Assembly: GCA_002479765.1 (NCBI GenBank) | Contig: DLOZ01000014.1 | Coordinates: forward strand, 29,549 to 93,548 | Length of the DNA stretch: 64,000 nt | Direction of reading: 5' to 3' | From: Sphingomonadales bacterium UBA7471 | Lineage (GTDB): Bacteria > Pseudomonadota > Alphaproteobacteria > Sphingomonadales > Sphingomonadaceae | Shown here: piece after piece, positions 24,858-32,241 of the stretch | Layout of the letters: every line of letters starts with the position of its first letter | Numbering within the stretch: the stretch's first letter is position 1 | Notes under the pieces: generated by a model | The model's database searches: none | Seen by the model: the letters and a program-made list of their open reading frames with translations, nothing else | What the model was told of the DNA's origin: nothing | Position numbers and translations under genes: made by a program

Positions 24858-25849
24858 TGGCTTAACAATGCGTCAAGGCAGCCCGTCTGCGCGAGCAGCG
24901 GGTCAATGCGCCCCCGCGCATGTGCATCCAACGCGGCATAGCGCGCACGCAAATCGGCGAGGCACTTCACCTGATATTTGAAAACACCTTGCGTATAAGG
25001 CAGGCCCATTGCGGTGATGTGGAAGCTATCTTCGCCTGCCGCAATCGCGGCGGCGTTGGCGAGGAGGAAGGGCATGTAGATTTCGCCCACCTGTTGCAAC
25101 CAAGCGGTGATAATGGGCGCAAAGGGCGCATCCGCCTTATCCCATTCGCCCGTTATTCCGGACATATCATCAATATGGAGCAGCCAGCGGAAGCTGTAAG
25201 GGAAATCTTTGCGCATCATCGCCTGCGCCGTGGGGTCAACGCCCAGCTGTGACAATTGGCCGTACATCCCGAACTCGGCCATGCTGGGCCGCGAACCGAA
25301 CAGGCAATGATGATCCACCACATGCGCTTCCAGCGCACCCAGAATTGCGCGGGTTGACGCCTCGATCAACGGGAAGTTTTCAGCCGTGCAGCCGACAATC
25401 GCCATGCGGCCGACCTGGCGCGCGCGGAATTGTTCGGCATAGCCCTGACTCGTCGCCAGCCCGCCGCCCTTCATGGCATCAAACGCAAGCCAACGGCTCA
25501 TCTGGATCTGGTCTACCTCCTCCAGCCAGCGATAACCGAACATCGCCTTTGTCACCCATTCATCGGCGAAATCCTCAATCAGATGCGCGATAAAGGCGCG
25601 CGCCGGATCGGCCGGAATGACCGACCGTTCGGTGTGCCGCACCTCCAGATCATAGATCAAAGGCGTTGAATCATTGTGAAATGTCCCATCGGGATATTCC
25701 ATCACGGGAATGACAGGGGCTTTGACCTTGCTCAGTGCATCGCGTGAATCGGCACCATGCACCCACATATGCGGGATGCGCCGATAACGCATAAGCGCGC
25801 GCATTTTCATCGAATAGGGCGATCCGAGTGCGCCGTTGATCGTGTACAT
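24854..25849 (-). CDS. Glutathione S-transferase family protein
   Basis: A 331-residue two-domain GST-type protein. The N-terminal thioredoxin-like domain begins TINGALGSPYSMKMRALMRY and has the cis-Pro and glutathione-binding segment PVIPVMEYPDGTFHNDSTPLIYDLE. The C-terminal helical domain is longer than usual. ATG 25849 has GAAGGA nine bases upstream; an ATG seven codons earlier (25870) lacks a binding site. Its stop overlaps the sulfatase start (ATGA). A 27-bp palindrome lies 46 bases upstream. Pairing with a sulfatase suggests handling of a reactive hydrolysis product, which is inference. Confidence 0.85.
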   Translation of the reverse strand: MYTINGALGSPYSMKMRALMRYRRIPHMWVHGADSRDALSKVKAPVIPVMEYPDGTFHNDSTPLIYDLEVRHTERSVIPADPARAFIAHLIEDFADEWVTKAMFGYRWLEEVDQIQMSRWLAFDAMKGGGLATSQGYAEQFRARQVGRMAIVGCTAENFPLIEASTRAILGALEAHVVDHHCLFGSRPSMAEFGMYGQLSQLGVDPTAQAMMRKDFPYSFRWLLHIDDMSGITGEWDKADAPFAPIITAWLQQVGEIYMPFLLANAAAIAAGEDSFHITAMGLPYTQGVFKYQVKCLADLRARYAALDAHARGRIDPLLAQTGCLDALLSQ

Positions 25850-25894
25850 GGCAGTCGTTCCTTCGCTCATGGTCCGGCATTATGTGTAATGGGC

Positions 25895-25921
25895 TATATT
25901 GACATTATCAATGTCAATATA
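25895..25921. promoter_or_regulatory. 27-bp perfect palindrome, candidate operator
   Basis: TATATTGACATT-ATC-AATGTCAATATA: two perfectly complementary 12-base arms around a three-base centre, 46 bases upstream of the GST-sulfatase gene pair. Both arms contain TTGACA, so the site may overlap a promoter -35 element as well as bind a dimeric repressor. No regulator gene adjoins it. Confidence 0.7.
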
Positions 25922-26016
25922 TGGGCGGGGACGCTGACAGCATGTGGATGAATGATCCGATTGTTCCGCCGCTGCGTGCGCTGCTGTCGCCGTTGCAAGA
26001 CGCGCGCGGCCAAAAA

Positions 26017-26748
26017 TCAAGGCGCAACAATGCGGTGTTGGGCCAGATGTTCATAGTCGGCCATGCAAGCATCCGCGACAGCGCGGGCTTCATCATCGAG
26101 GTTGAGCGGACGTGTGTCTGGTTTTTGGAAGCCCGTGCTGGCCGCAACCGCGTCATACCAATGGCTTGCCCAAATGCCGTCATCCGGGTGGATACCAGCG
26201 GGCCATGACAACATGGCGGGATCCCATGCGATGTTGAGTGCATCGCACAGCAAAGCCAGCGTCTTTGCGGGATTTTTAAGAATGTCCGCGCTGTCGACGA
26301 CCGGTGGGGCATGGCCGGTCCGGTCGGCGATACGGTCAAAGAACGCACGCTGGGTTGCGTAACCAAGATCTTCGACGTTCACGCTTTCTCGCTTAACGCG
26401 GTAGCTGGCGACCATATATGCCGGTTCGCGAACCAGAAAGGCGTGGCGGCAGTTGGTCAAATCATCGGGTTGGATTGGGCCGACCATATGGTGGGTCATC
26501 TGCTTTTGATACCATAAGGGCGCACCGCCCGGTGCGGGGCCGGACAAGCGGGCGGCTACGCTGGACCAGTCGCAATCCATATCGGCGATGACGTCTGCTG
26601 CCATGGGGTGCGGCTCCCCGCTATGTGCGAGGAAACAGCCGTAAAAGGGTTCGTCACTGACGGCGCAATCGGCACGCGACGAAAAGCTGCGCATCATAGC
26701 CGTCGAGATGTTTCGTGGTCCCGACCACATGCATATCCGCTGCGTCAA
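26017..26748 (-). CDS. Sulfotransferase-like P-loop protein
   Basis: A 243-residue protein whose N-terminus RICMWSGPRNISTAMMRSF resembles the PAPS-binding 5'-phosphosulfate loop of sulfotransferases. FLVREPAYMVASYR fits the 3'-phosphate-binding motif (RxxxxxxxS type). It lacks a signal peptide. It overlaps the upstream aminotransferase gene by four bases (ATGA), so the two act together. True sulfotransfer is not proven, because some relatives have no known reaction. It is notable that it lies beside a sulfatase operon. Confidence 0.75.
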   Translation of the reverse strand: MTQRICMWSGPRNISTAMMRSFSSRADCAVSDEPFYGCFLAHSGEPHPMAADVIADMDCDWSSVAARLSGPAPGGAPLWYQKQMTHHMVGPIQPDDLTNCRHAFLVREPAYMVASYRVKRESVNVEDLGYATQRAFFDRIADRTGHAPPVVDSADILKNPAKTLALLCDALNIAWDPAMLSWPAGIHPDDGIWASHWYDAVAASTGFQKPDTRPLNLDDEARAVADACMADYEHLAQHRIVAP

Positions 26749-27665
26749 GGTCGGCTCTGGCCCGCAATATCGCGTTCGATGAAGGCGCGGTAGAGATTTT
26801 GTAGGCGCTCGACGACGGGACCCTTTCCATCGGTCAAGACACGGCCATCGATGGTGTGCGCGGGGACAACCCCGGCAAAGGTTCCTGTTACAAAAGCTTC
26901 ATCGGCACCATAGACATCGGTCATGGAGAAGTTGCGTTCGAACACAGGAATATCATTCTCCCGGCACATGCGGATGACGTTGGCACGCGTGATGCCGGCG
27001 AGGCAATAATCACCGGTGGAGGTCCACACCTCGCCCTTGCGGACGATAAAGAAATGCGTGGAATTGCATGTGGCAACAAAGCCGTGCGGGTCGAGCATCA
27101 AGGCTTCATCTGCGCCCGCTTGCGCCGCCTGAATGCATGCGGTGATGCAATTGAGTTTGCTATGCGAATTGAGCTTGGGATCCTGCACCGCCGGATCACC
27201 GCGACGGACGTGGACGGTAAACAATGACAGGCCGCGATCAACTGTTGCGGGAAGCGGATCTTTATATTCGGCAATAATGACAATGGTCGCTGGTGAGACG
27301 ACCACACGGGGATCTTGGTACGGCGTTGAACGGATACCACGCGTGACCATCAGCCGGATATGGCATTTGTCCATCTGGTTCGCGTCGATGGTGGCATAGA
27401 GGCGTTCCTTCATTTCCGCGCGGGAAATGCCGATGTCCATCGCAATTGCCTTTGCGCCTTCCCACAAACGGTCAAGATGCTGGTCCAGAAAGGCCATGTG
27501 TCCGGCGTGAACGCGGATACCCTCCCAAACCCCGTCACCCAGCATGAAGCCGCTGTCAAAGACAGAGACCATTGCCTGCGCACGGGGTGTGAGCTGACCA
27601 TTAACGTTGATGAGGATCGCGTCATTGCGCGAATCAGATACGAAATCATGCGTTCCAAGTGCCAT
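26745..27665 (-). CDS. Class IV aminotransferase (branched-chain / D-amino acid type)
   Basis: A 306-residue fold-type IV PLP enzyme. The PLP lysine is in NSHSKLNCI. Family marks are FDSGFMLGDGVWEGIRV near residue 36, DEALMLDPHGFVATCNSTHFF and the phosphate-binding region TGTFAGVVP near 260. The family covers branched-chain aminotransferases, D-amino acid aminotransferases and ADC lyases; the reaction here is not decided by motif. It is coupled to the sulfotransferase-like gene downstream. The start at ATG 27665 has no obvious ribosome binding site. Confidence 0.85.
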   Translation of the reverse strand: MALGTHDFVSDSRNDAILINVNGQLTPRAQAMVSVFDSGFMLGDGVWEGIRVHAGHMAFLDQHLDRLWEGAKAIAMDIGISRAEMKERLYATIDANQMDKCHIRLMVTRGIRSTPYQDPRVVVSPATIVIIAEYKDPLPATVDRGLSLFTVHVRRGDPAVQDPKLNSHSKLNCITACIQAAQAGADEALMLDPHGFVATCNSTHFFIVRKGEVWTSTGDYCLAGITRANVIRMCRENDIPVFERNFSMTDVYGADEAFVTGTFAGVVPAHTIDGRVLTDGKGPVVERLQNLYRAFIERDIAGQSRP

Positions 27666-27814
27666 GTTGTTGACCGTAACGTCGGCCGGGCGGGCGCGTC
27701 AAATAGGAACGCGCAACGTCCATCTCGTAAAGCTTCGGAGCGAGCCGCAGCTTCATCGCGTGTCTGACATTTGGCGGAAACGAAACCAAGCGACATCTTG
27801 ATGACGCGTGCGGT

Positions 27815-27888
27815 TGGTTCCCCGGTAAGGATTCGAACCTCAATAGACGGAGTCAGAGTCCGTAGTCTTACCGTTAGACGACCGGGGA
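27815..27888 (-). tRNA. tRNA-Gln (anticodon CUG)
   Basis: A 74-nt cloverleaf on the minus strand with a 7-bp acceptor stem TCCCCGG/CCGGGGA, a D arm with TCTAACGGTAAGA, an anticodon arm ACGGA-CTCTGAC-TCCGT and a T arm with GTTCGAAT. The loop CTCTGAC gives anticodon CUG, reading CAG glutamine codons. The 3' CCA is encoded. Confidence 0.95.
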
Positions 27889-28056
27889 ATAGAAAGCGGG
27901 CCTATATGCTGGAGCCCGTGCACGGTCAAGCCGCTGAATTTGGCCGCTTGCGCCGATATTCAAAAATGTTGAATTTTTAACGTGCAGCGCCTATCAAGGG
28001 GTCAGGTACCGGCAGCACATCTGCCCGGATAGAAAATAAGAAGTGAGTTTCCGGCT

Positions 28057-29229
28057 ATGGGCGAGAATGTCGCGCCATCGCCGCAACAGGGACGCGGGCG
28101 TAAACGTAAAAAGCCGCCCCGTCGCAAGAATGCGGCACCCAAGGCTGCAAAACTGCAGCAAGCTTCGGCTGAGGGCGCAGCGCGTGTAAATATACCGAAA
28201 CCTGCCAAGGACTGTGTTGCTGCAGATAATGCAGCTTTGCGGCGTAACTGGCTTGACCGGACAGCATATGCCGCGCTCGACCTTGGAACGAACAACTGTC
28301 GTTTGCTGATCGCGCGGGCTGGCGGAGAGGATTTCACCGTCGTCGATGCATTTTCGCGGGTTGTAAGGCTAGGCGAGGGGCTTACCGCGACGGGCCGGAT
28401 GAGCGATGAGGCTATGGACCGCGCGGTTGAGGCACTTTCGGTATGCGCCGAGAAGTTGAGAAAACGTAATGTCGTTCTGGCAAGGTCCGTCGCCACTGAG
28501 GCATGCCGTCAGGCCGTCAACGGCGCGCAGTTCATTGAACGTGTGAAGCGCGAGACCGGTATTCATCTCGACATCATCAGCCCACAAGAAGAGGCACGCC
28601 TTGCCGTCATGGGATGCCATGCCTTGCTTGAGCAGGGAACGGGACCTGCGCTGATATTCGACATTGGCGGCGGGTCAACCGAGCTTGTGCTGGTGTCAAC
28701 CAGTGGCAGTGTTCCCGAGATATTAGACTGGGTGAGCGTTCCATGGGGCGTGGTTTCGTTGACCGAAAGTGAACGGGCCGAGGCGGAGACCCCTGAGCAG
28801 TTGAACGCCATTTACGCAGCGATGCGCGCAAAGGTGATGGCAAGCTTTGCTGCGTTCGCCGCACGTTTGCCGGAGGATGGCGGGGACCGAAGGCTTTTGG
28901 GGACTTCGGGAACGGTCACGACGCTTGCCAGCGTCTATCTGAAACTGAACAGCTATGACCGCCGCGCTGTGGACGGGTTGTATTTGCCGACCGCCGCGAT
29001 GCGCGAGATTAGCCGCGAGCTTGCCGGCCGCACTATAGAGGGACGGGCTGAATTCCCGACCATTGGGCATGAGCGCGCGGACTTGGTCGTTGCCGGTTGC
29101 GCCATCCTTGAGGCTATTTTTGATATATGGCCCGGTGAGCGGCTGGGCGTTGCGGATCGCGGCATTCGCGAGGGCATTTTGCGTGCGCTGATGGCGAGCG
29201 ATGCAAAGCGCAGAAATCGGCGGAACTGA
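28057..29229 (+). CDS. ppx: Ppx/GppA family exopolyphosphatase
   Basis: A 390-residue ASKHA-fold phosphatase. The phosphate-binding loops are AALDLGTNNCRLLIA (about residues 71-85) and IFDIGGGSTELVL (about 200-212). EATRQA-type EACRQAV and GTSGTVTTLASV complete the family pattern. It removes terminal phosphate from polyphosphate or converts pppGpp to ppGpp. The first 60 residues are a basic, Lys/Arg/Ala-rich extension not part of the fold. The C-terminal HD domain of long Ppx proteins is absent. It lies two bases before rlmE, an arrangement common in alphaproteobacteria. Confidence 0.92.
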   Translation: MGENVAPSPQQGRGRKRKKPPRRKNAAPKAAKLQQASAEGAARVNIPKPAKDCVAADNAALRRNWLDRTAYAALDLGTNNCRLLIARAGGEDFTVVDAFSRVVRLGEGLTATGRMSDEAMDRAVEALSVCAEKLRKRNVVLARSVATEACRQAVNGAQFIERVKRETGIHLDIISPQEEARLAVMGCHALLEQGTGPALIFDIGGGSTELVLVSTSGSVPEILDWVSVPWGVVSLTESERAEAETPEQLNAIYAAMRAKVMASFAAFAARLPEDGGDRRLLGTSGTVTTLASVYLKLNSYDRRAVDGLYLPTAAMREISRELAGRTIEGRAEFPTIGHERADLVVAGCAILEAIFDIWPGERLGVADRGIREGILRALMASDAKRRNRRN

Positions 29230-29231
29230 AA

Positions 29232-29918
29232 ATGGCAGACAATTTATTCGGTGGTAAGAACTCCGGCCGGACACTGGCCGGCAAACAAAAGGTCAAGACG
29301 GCCAAGCGGCGCACCGCTGGATCAACCCGTTGGCTTGAGCGGCAGTTGAACGACCCATATGTAAAGCGCGCGCATGGCGAGGGCTATCGCAGCCGCGCGG
29401 CGTATAAGCTGGTCGAGTTGGACGAGAAGTTTCACATATTGCGCGGCAAGAAAGCCGTGGTGGATTTGGGCGTCGCACCGGGCGGCTGGGCACAAGTGGT
29501 GCGCAGGCAACAGCCAAAGGCAGCGATTGTGGGTATCGATCTGTTGCCGGTCGACCCGCTGGAAGGTGTTGTGTTGCTGCAAATGGATTTCATGCACGAC
29601 AGCGCGCCGGATAGGCTGATTGCCGAACTCGGCTGCGCACCGGACCTGATCTTGTCAGATATGGCGGCCAACACCGTTGGCCACAAACAGACCGACCATT
29701 TGCGCACAATGGGTCTGGTCGAAGCGGCCGTCGATTTTGCTATTCAGGTCTTGCAACCCGGCGGCGATTTTGTGGCGAAAGTATTTGCGGGGGGGACCGA
29801 CCCCGTGATGCTAAGCATATTGAAAAACAACTTCACCACGGTCAAACACGCCAAACCTCCGGCAAGCCGTAAAGGCTCGGTGGAATGGTATGTGATCGCG
29901 CAGGGAAAAAAAGCTTAA
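29232..29918 (+). CDS. rlmE: 23S rRNA (uridine-2'-O-)-methyltransferase RlmE
   Basis: A 228-residue SAM-dependent 2'-O-methyltransferase (RrmJ/FtsJ) that modifies U2552 of 23S rRNA. The catalytic K-D-K-E set is visible: K in SRAAYKL, D in LILSDMAAN, K in FVAKVF and E in GSVEWYV. The SAM-binding motif is VVDLGVAPGGWAQV. It has a basic N-terminal extension of about 50 residues for RNA binding. Its stop shares TTAA with the stop of the convergent DsbA-like gene. Confidence 0.95.
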   Translation: MADNLFGGKNSGRTLAGKQKVKTAKRRTAGSTRWLERQLNDPYVKRAHGEGYRSRAAYKLVELDEKFHILRGKKAVVDLGVAPGGWAQVVRRQQPKAAIVGIDLLPVDPLEGVVLLQMDFMHDSAPDRLIAELGCAPDLILSDMAANTVGHKQTDHLRTMGLVEAAVDFAIQVLQPGGDFVAKVFAGGTDPVMLSILKNNFTTVKHAKPPASRKGSVEWYVIAQGKKA

Positions 29919-30724
29919 CCCGCTTTACGCGCTTTCGCGACTGCGGCTTTCAGGGCGTCAAAGCCAACCGCACCTTCCAATATCTGGTCGCCGATAATGA
30001 AGGTTGGTGTGCCGCCAAAGCCGACTTGCTGCATGATCGCAAGGTTGCTTTCGACCTCGGCAATCGCTTCACGCGAGCGCGCAAATTTTTCGGCAGCGGC
30101 CAGGTTCATCCCTGCTTTTAAAACGGCGGCACGGATGCTTTGGGCATCGGGGCGTCCACCGCTGAACATCGCGTCATGAAATGCCTTATACTTGCCTTGC
30201 TTGGCCGCTGCGAGTGCCCATAAGGCTGCATCGCGGCTGGTCGCGCTGAGGATCGGTACCTCGCGGATGACCACGCGTATGTTGCTGTCGCTATCGATAA
30301 GCTTCTGCATATCTGCAACGCTGGAGCGGCAATATCCGCAATTATAATCGGTGAACTCGACGATCGTGACATCGCCATTGGGGTTTCCGAACTCCGCGCC
30401 GGGGAAGGGCTCGGTCAGCTTAGCGCCCGCGGCGGTGAGGCGCTTGGTTGCCTCACGCTTTTGCAAGACGCCAATCGCTTCTGTTATAATCTCCGGATTT
30501 TCCAATATATATGCGCGTACAATTGCCTCGGTCGCTTTGCGGTCGTCGGCGTTCATGCCCGCGGCTGCGGCAGCCTTGGCGGCCTCCTCTGATGCAATGC
30601 CTGCTGGTTCTTGCACGGAAATGCTATCTTTTGGCCAAAACAGATACGCACCGATGCCAGCCAGCAAAAGCGACGCGGACAGAATGAGGATAAGCGGCGT
30701 ACGCGATGTCATTTGGTTGTTCAT
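29915..30724 (-). CDS. DsbA family thiol oxidoreductase (Com1-like)
   Basis: A 269-residue periplasmic thioredoxin-fold protein. It has an N-terminal membrane anchor (LILILSASLLLAGIGAYLF), a helical linker (ILENPEIITEAIGVLQKRE), then the DsbA domain with active site NCGYC and cis-Pro in FGGTPTFIIGD. This architecture matches Com1/BdbD-type and alphaproteobacterial DsbA proteins. It is downstream of an M48 protease gene on the same strand, 42 bases away, and both act on envelope proteins. The stop codon overlaps that of rlmE. Confidence 0.92.
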   Translation of the reverse strand: MNNQMTSRTPLILILSASLLLAGIGAYLFWPKDSISVQEPAGIASEEAAKAAAAAGMNADDRKATEAIVRAYILENPEIITEAIGVLQKREATKRLTAAGAKLTEPFPGAEFGNPNGDVTIVEFTDYNCGYCRSSVADMQKLIDSDSNIRVVIREVPILSATSRDAALWALAAAKQGKYKAFHDAMFSGGRPDAQSIRAAVLKAGMNLAAAEKFARSREAIAEVESNLAIMQQVGFGGTPTFIIGDQILEGAVGFDALKAAVAKARKAG

Positions 30725-30766
30725 AACGGCCCGATTAGCCCCCGCCGCACCTAGTTGCCAGCCAAT

Positions 30767-32134
30767 TCAGCGCTTCCGCTTCTTCAGCTGCGCAAGCTTT
30801 GCTTCGGCAACCATGTTGATGTCCTGAGCGCGGATCCAATCGGGGGAATATTCGGGAAGCCCGGCCATTGCGGTCTGTGCGTTAGGCAAGGCCAATTGCG
30901 GCGCACCTTCCATCAAATAACGCTCCGCACTGGCGAGGGCCGCGCGCGCGCTATCGCCCTTTTGTTCGTAAACGACGCCCAATTGGTACCAGGCAAAAGG
31001 ATTTTGATTATCCTTGGTGACGGCAGCCTTCAGCACCTGAGCCGCCTCATCAAGTTTTGCCTTATCCTCGGTGGCAATCAACGCATGCCCGAATATGGCG
31101 GCGATCAGCGGCTGATTTCCCGTCAGGCTTACCGCTTTGCGTAACGGTATGATCGCGTCCGCTGGGCGGCCGGATTCGAGCAATATTTGCCCATGCAATT
31201 CAAGGAAATAGGGATCTTCGGGGGCCGACGCGACGAGTGCCGATGATTCATCCAGCGCCTTTTGCGGATAGGCAGACTTATGCCACGCATAGGCACGGGC
31301 ATAGCGGGCAGGCACGCTTTTGTCGCTTTCGGGATAATCGCGCATCGTTGCCGCTGGGTCAGACAGATAGCCCATCAGCTTTGCCTTGATCCGTTTGAAA
31401 TCACTCTCCCACTTCGGATTTAGCGGCGCATCCCACGCCGGATCGGCGGAATATTTGTCCTGCAGCACCGAAATACGTTCGCCCGACAATGGGTGGGTGC
31501 GGCCATAGCTGTCCTCTTGCGGGATGCCGAGGCGGAATTCGAAATTCTGTAGCTTTTTGAAAAAGCTGATGGAGCCACGGCCCGAAATACCTGCGGTGGA
31601 GAGATATTGCGCGCCAGACGCATCGGCCGTGCCTTCTTGTCCACGGCTATAGGCAAGGAACTTGCCCATCGCGGCTTGCTGGCCCGCGGATAATATGCCC
31701 ATGCCAGCTTCGCCCGCGCCAGCCGCCATGGCCGCCGCGGCAAGTATCAAGCTGGCAATGCTGATGCCGCTCGCAACCGAAGCGCCTTCGTCGAAGCGCA
31801 CGGCATGGCCGCCGACGACATGCCCAAGCTCGTGCGCAATCACGCCTTGCACTTCGTTTGCGCTGGTCGCGGCGTCAATCAATCCACTGTGCAGATAGAC
31901 TGCTTGCCCGCCAGCGACGAATGCGTTGACGGATTTGTCATTGATCAGGATGATATCGACATTGTTCGGGTCAAGCCCGGCCGCGGTAATCAATGGCGCG
32001 GAAATTTCTTTGAAAAAAGCTTCGGTTTCGGCATCGCGCAAAATGGACTGCGCCATAACCGGGCGCACCGATATCCATATGGCAAGAAACAGCACCAATG
32101 CTGTTCGCAGGGCACGAAATACAGAATTGTTCAT
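30767..32134 (-). CDS. M48 family metallopeptidase with TPR region, BepA-like
   Basis: A 455-residue periplasmic zinc protease. It has a signal peptide (RALRTALVLFLAIWISVRPVMAQ), the zinc motif HELGH (H101, E102, H105) and the downstream ligand in EGTADASGAQYL. The C-terminal third consists of tetratricopeptide repeats (for example ESALVASAPEDPYFLELHGQ-type helices). BepA (YfgC) of E. coli has the same layout and monitors assembly of outer-membrane proteins such as LptD. ATG 32134 is preferred to an upstream TTG because the signal peptide then begins properly. Confidence 0.92.
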   Translation of the reverse strand: MNNSVFRALRTALVLFLAIWISVRPVMAQSILRDAETEAFFKEISAPLITAAGLDPNNVDIILINDKSVNAFVAGGQAVYLHSGLIDAATSANEVQGVIAHELGHVVGGHAVRFDEGASVASGISIASLILAAAAMAAGAGEAGMGILSAGQQAAMGKFLAYSRGQEGTADASGAQYLSTAGISGRGSISFFKKLQNFEFRLGIPQEDSYGRTHPLSGERISVLQDKYSADPAWDAPLNPKWESDFKRIKAKLMGYLSDPAATMRDYPESDKSVPARYARAYAWHKSAYPQKALDESSALVASAPEDPYFLELHGQILLESGRPADAIIPLRKAVSLTGNQPLIAAIFGHALIATEDKAKLDEAAQVLKAAVTKDNQNPFAWYQLGVVYEQKGDSARAALASAERYLMEGAPQLALPNAQTAMAGLPEYSPDWIRAQDINMVAEAKLAQLKKRKR

Positions 32135-32180
32135 ATGCAGTGAATGGCGCGAACTGGATGAACGCGCAATGAAGAAGTTG

Positions 32181-32218
32181 CGCAAAACAAAACCCCGCTA
32201 GTCCATGACCAGCGGGGC
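32181..32218 (-). terminator. Rho-independent terminator of rne
   Basis: On the minus strand, a stem CCCCGCT/AGCGGGG extended by an inner GTC/GAC pairing is followed by TTTTGTTTTG. It lies 24 bases after the rne stop codon and ends before the M48 gene starts, so it separates the two transcripts. Confidence 0.85.
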
Positions 32219-32241
32219 TATGTGTACACAGTGAATCGGGT

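Noticed and set aside
15177..27665. Genomic island flanked by the tRNA-Gln gene
   Set aside because: No duplicated tRNA 3' end, integrase or flanking direct repeat is visible, so tRNA-mediated insertion is not supported although the gene content is accessory.
27666..27760. Short frame MKLRLAPKLYEMDVARSYL... between tRNA-Gln and the aminotransferase
   Set aside because: Only 36 codons, no ribosome binding site and overlaps the aminotransferase start; could be a leader peptide but nothing supports it.
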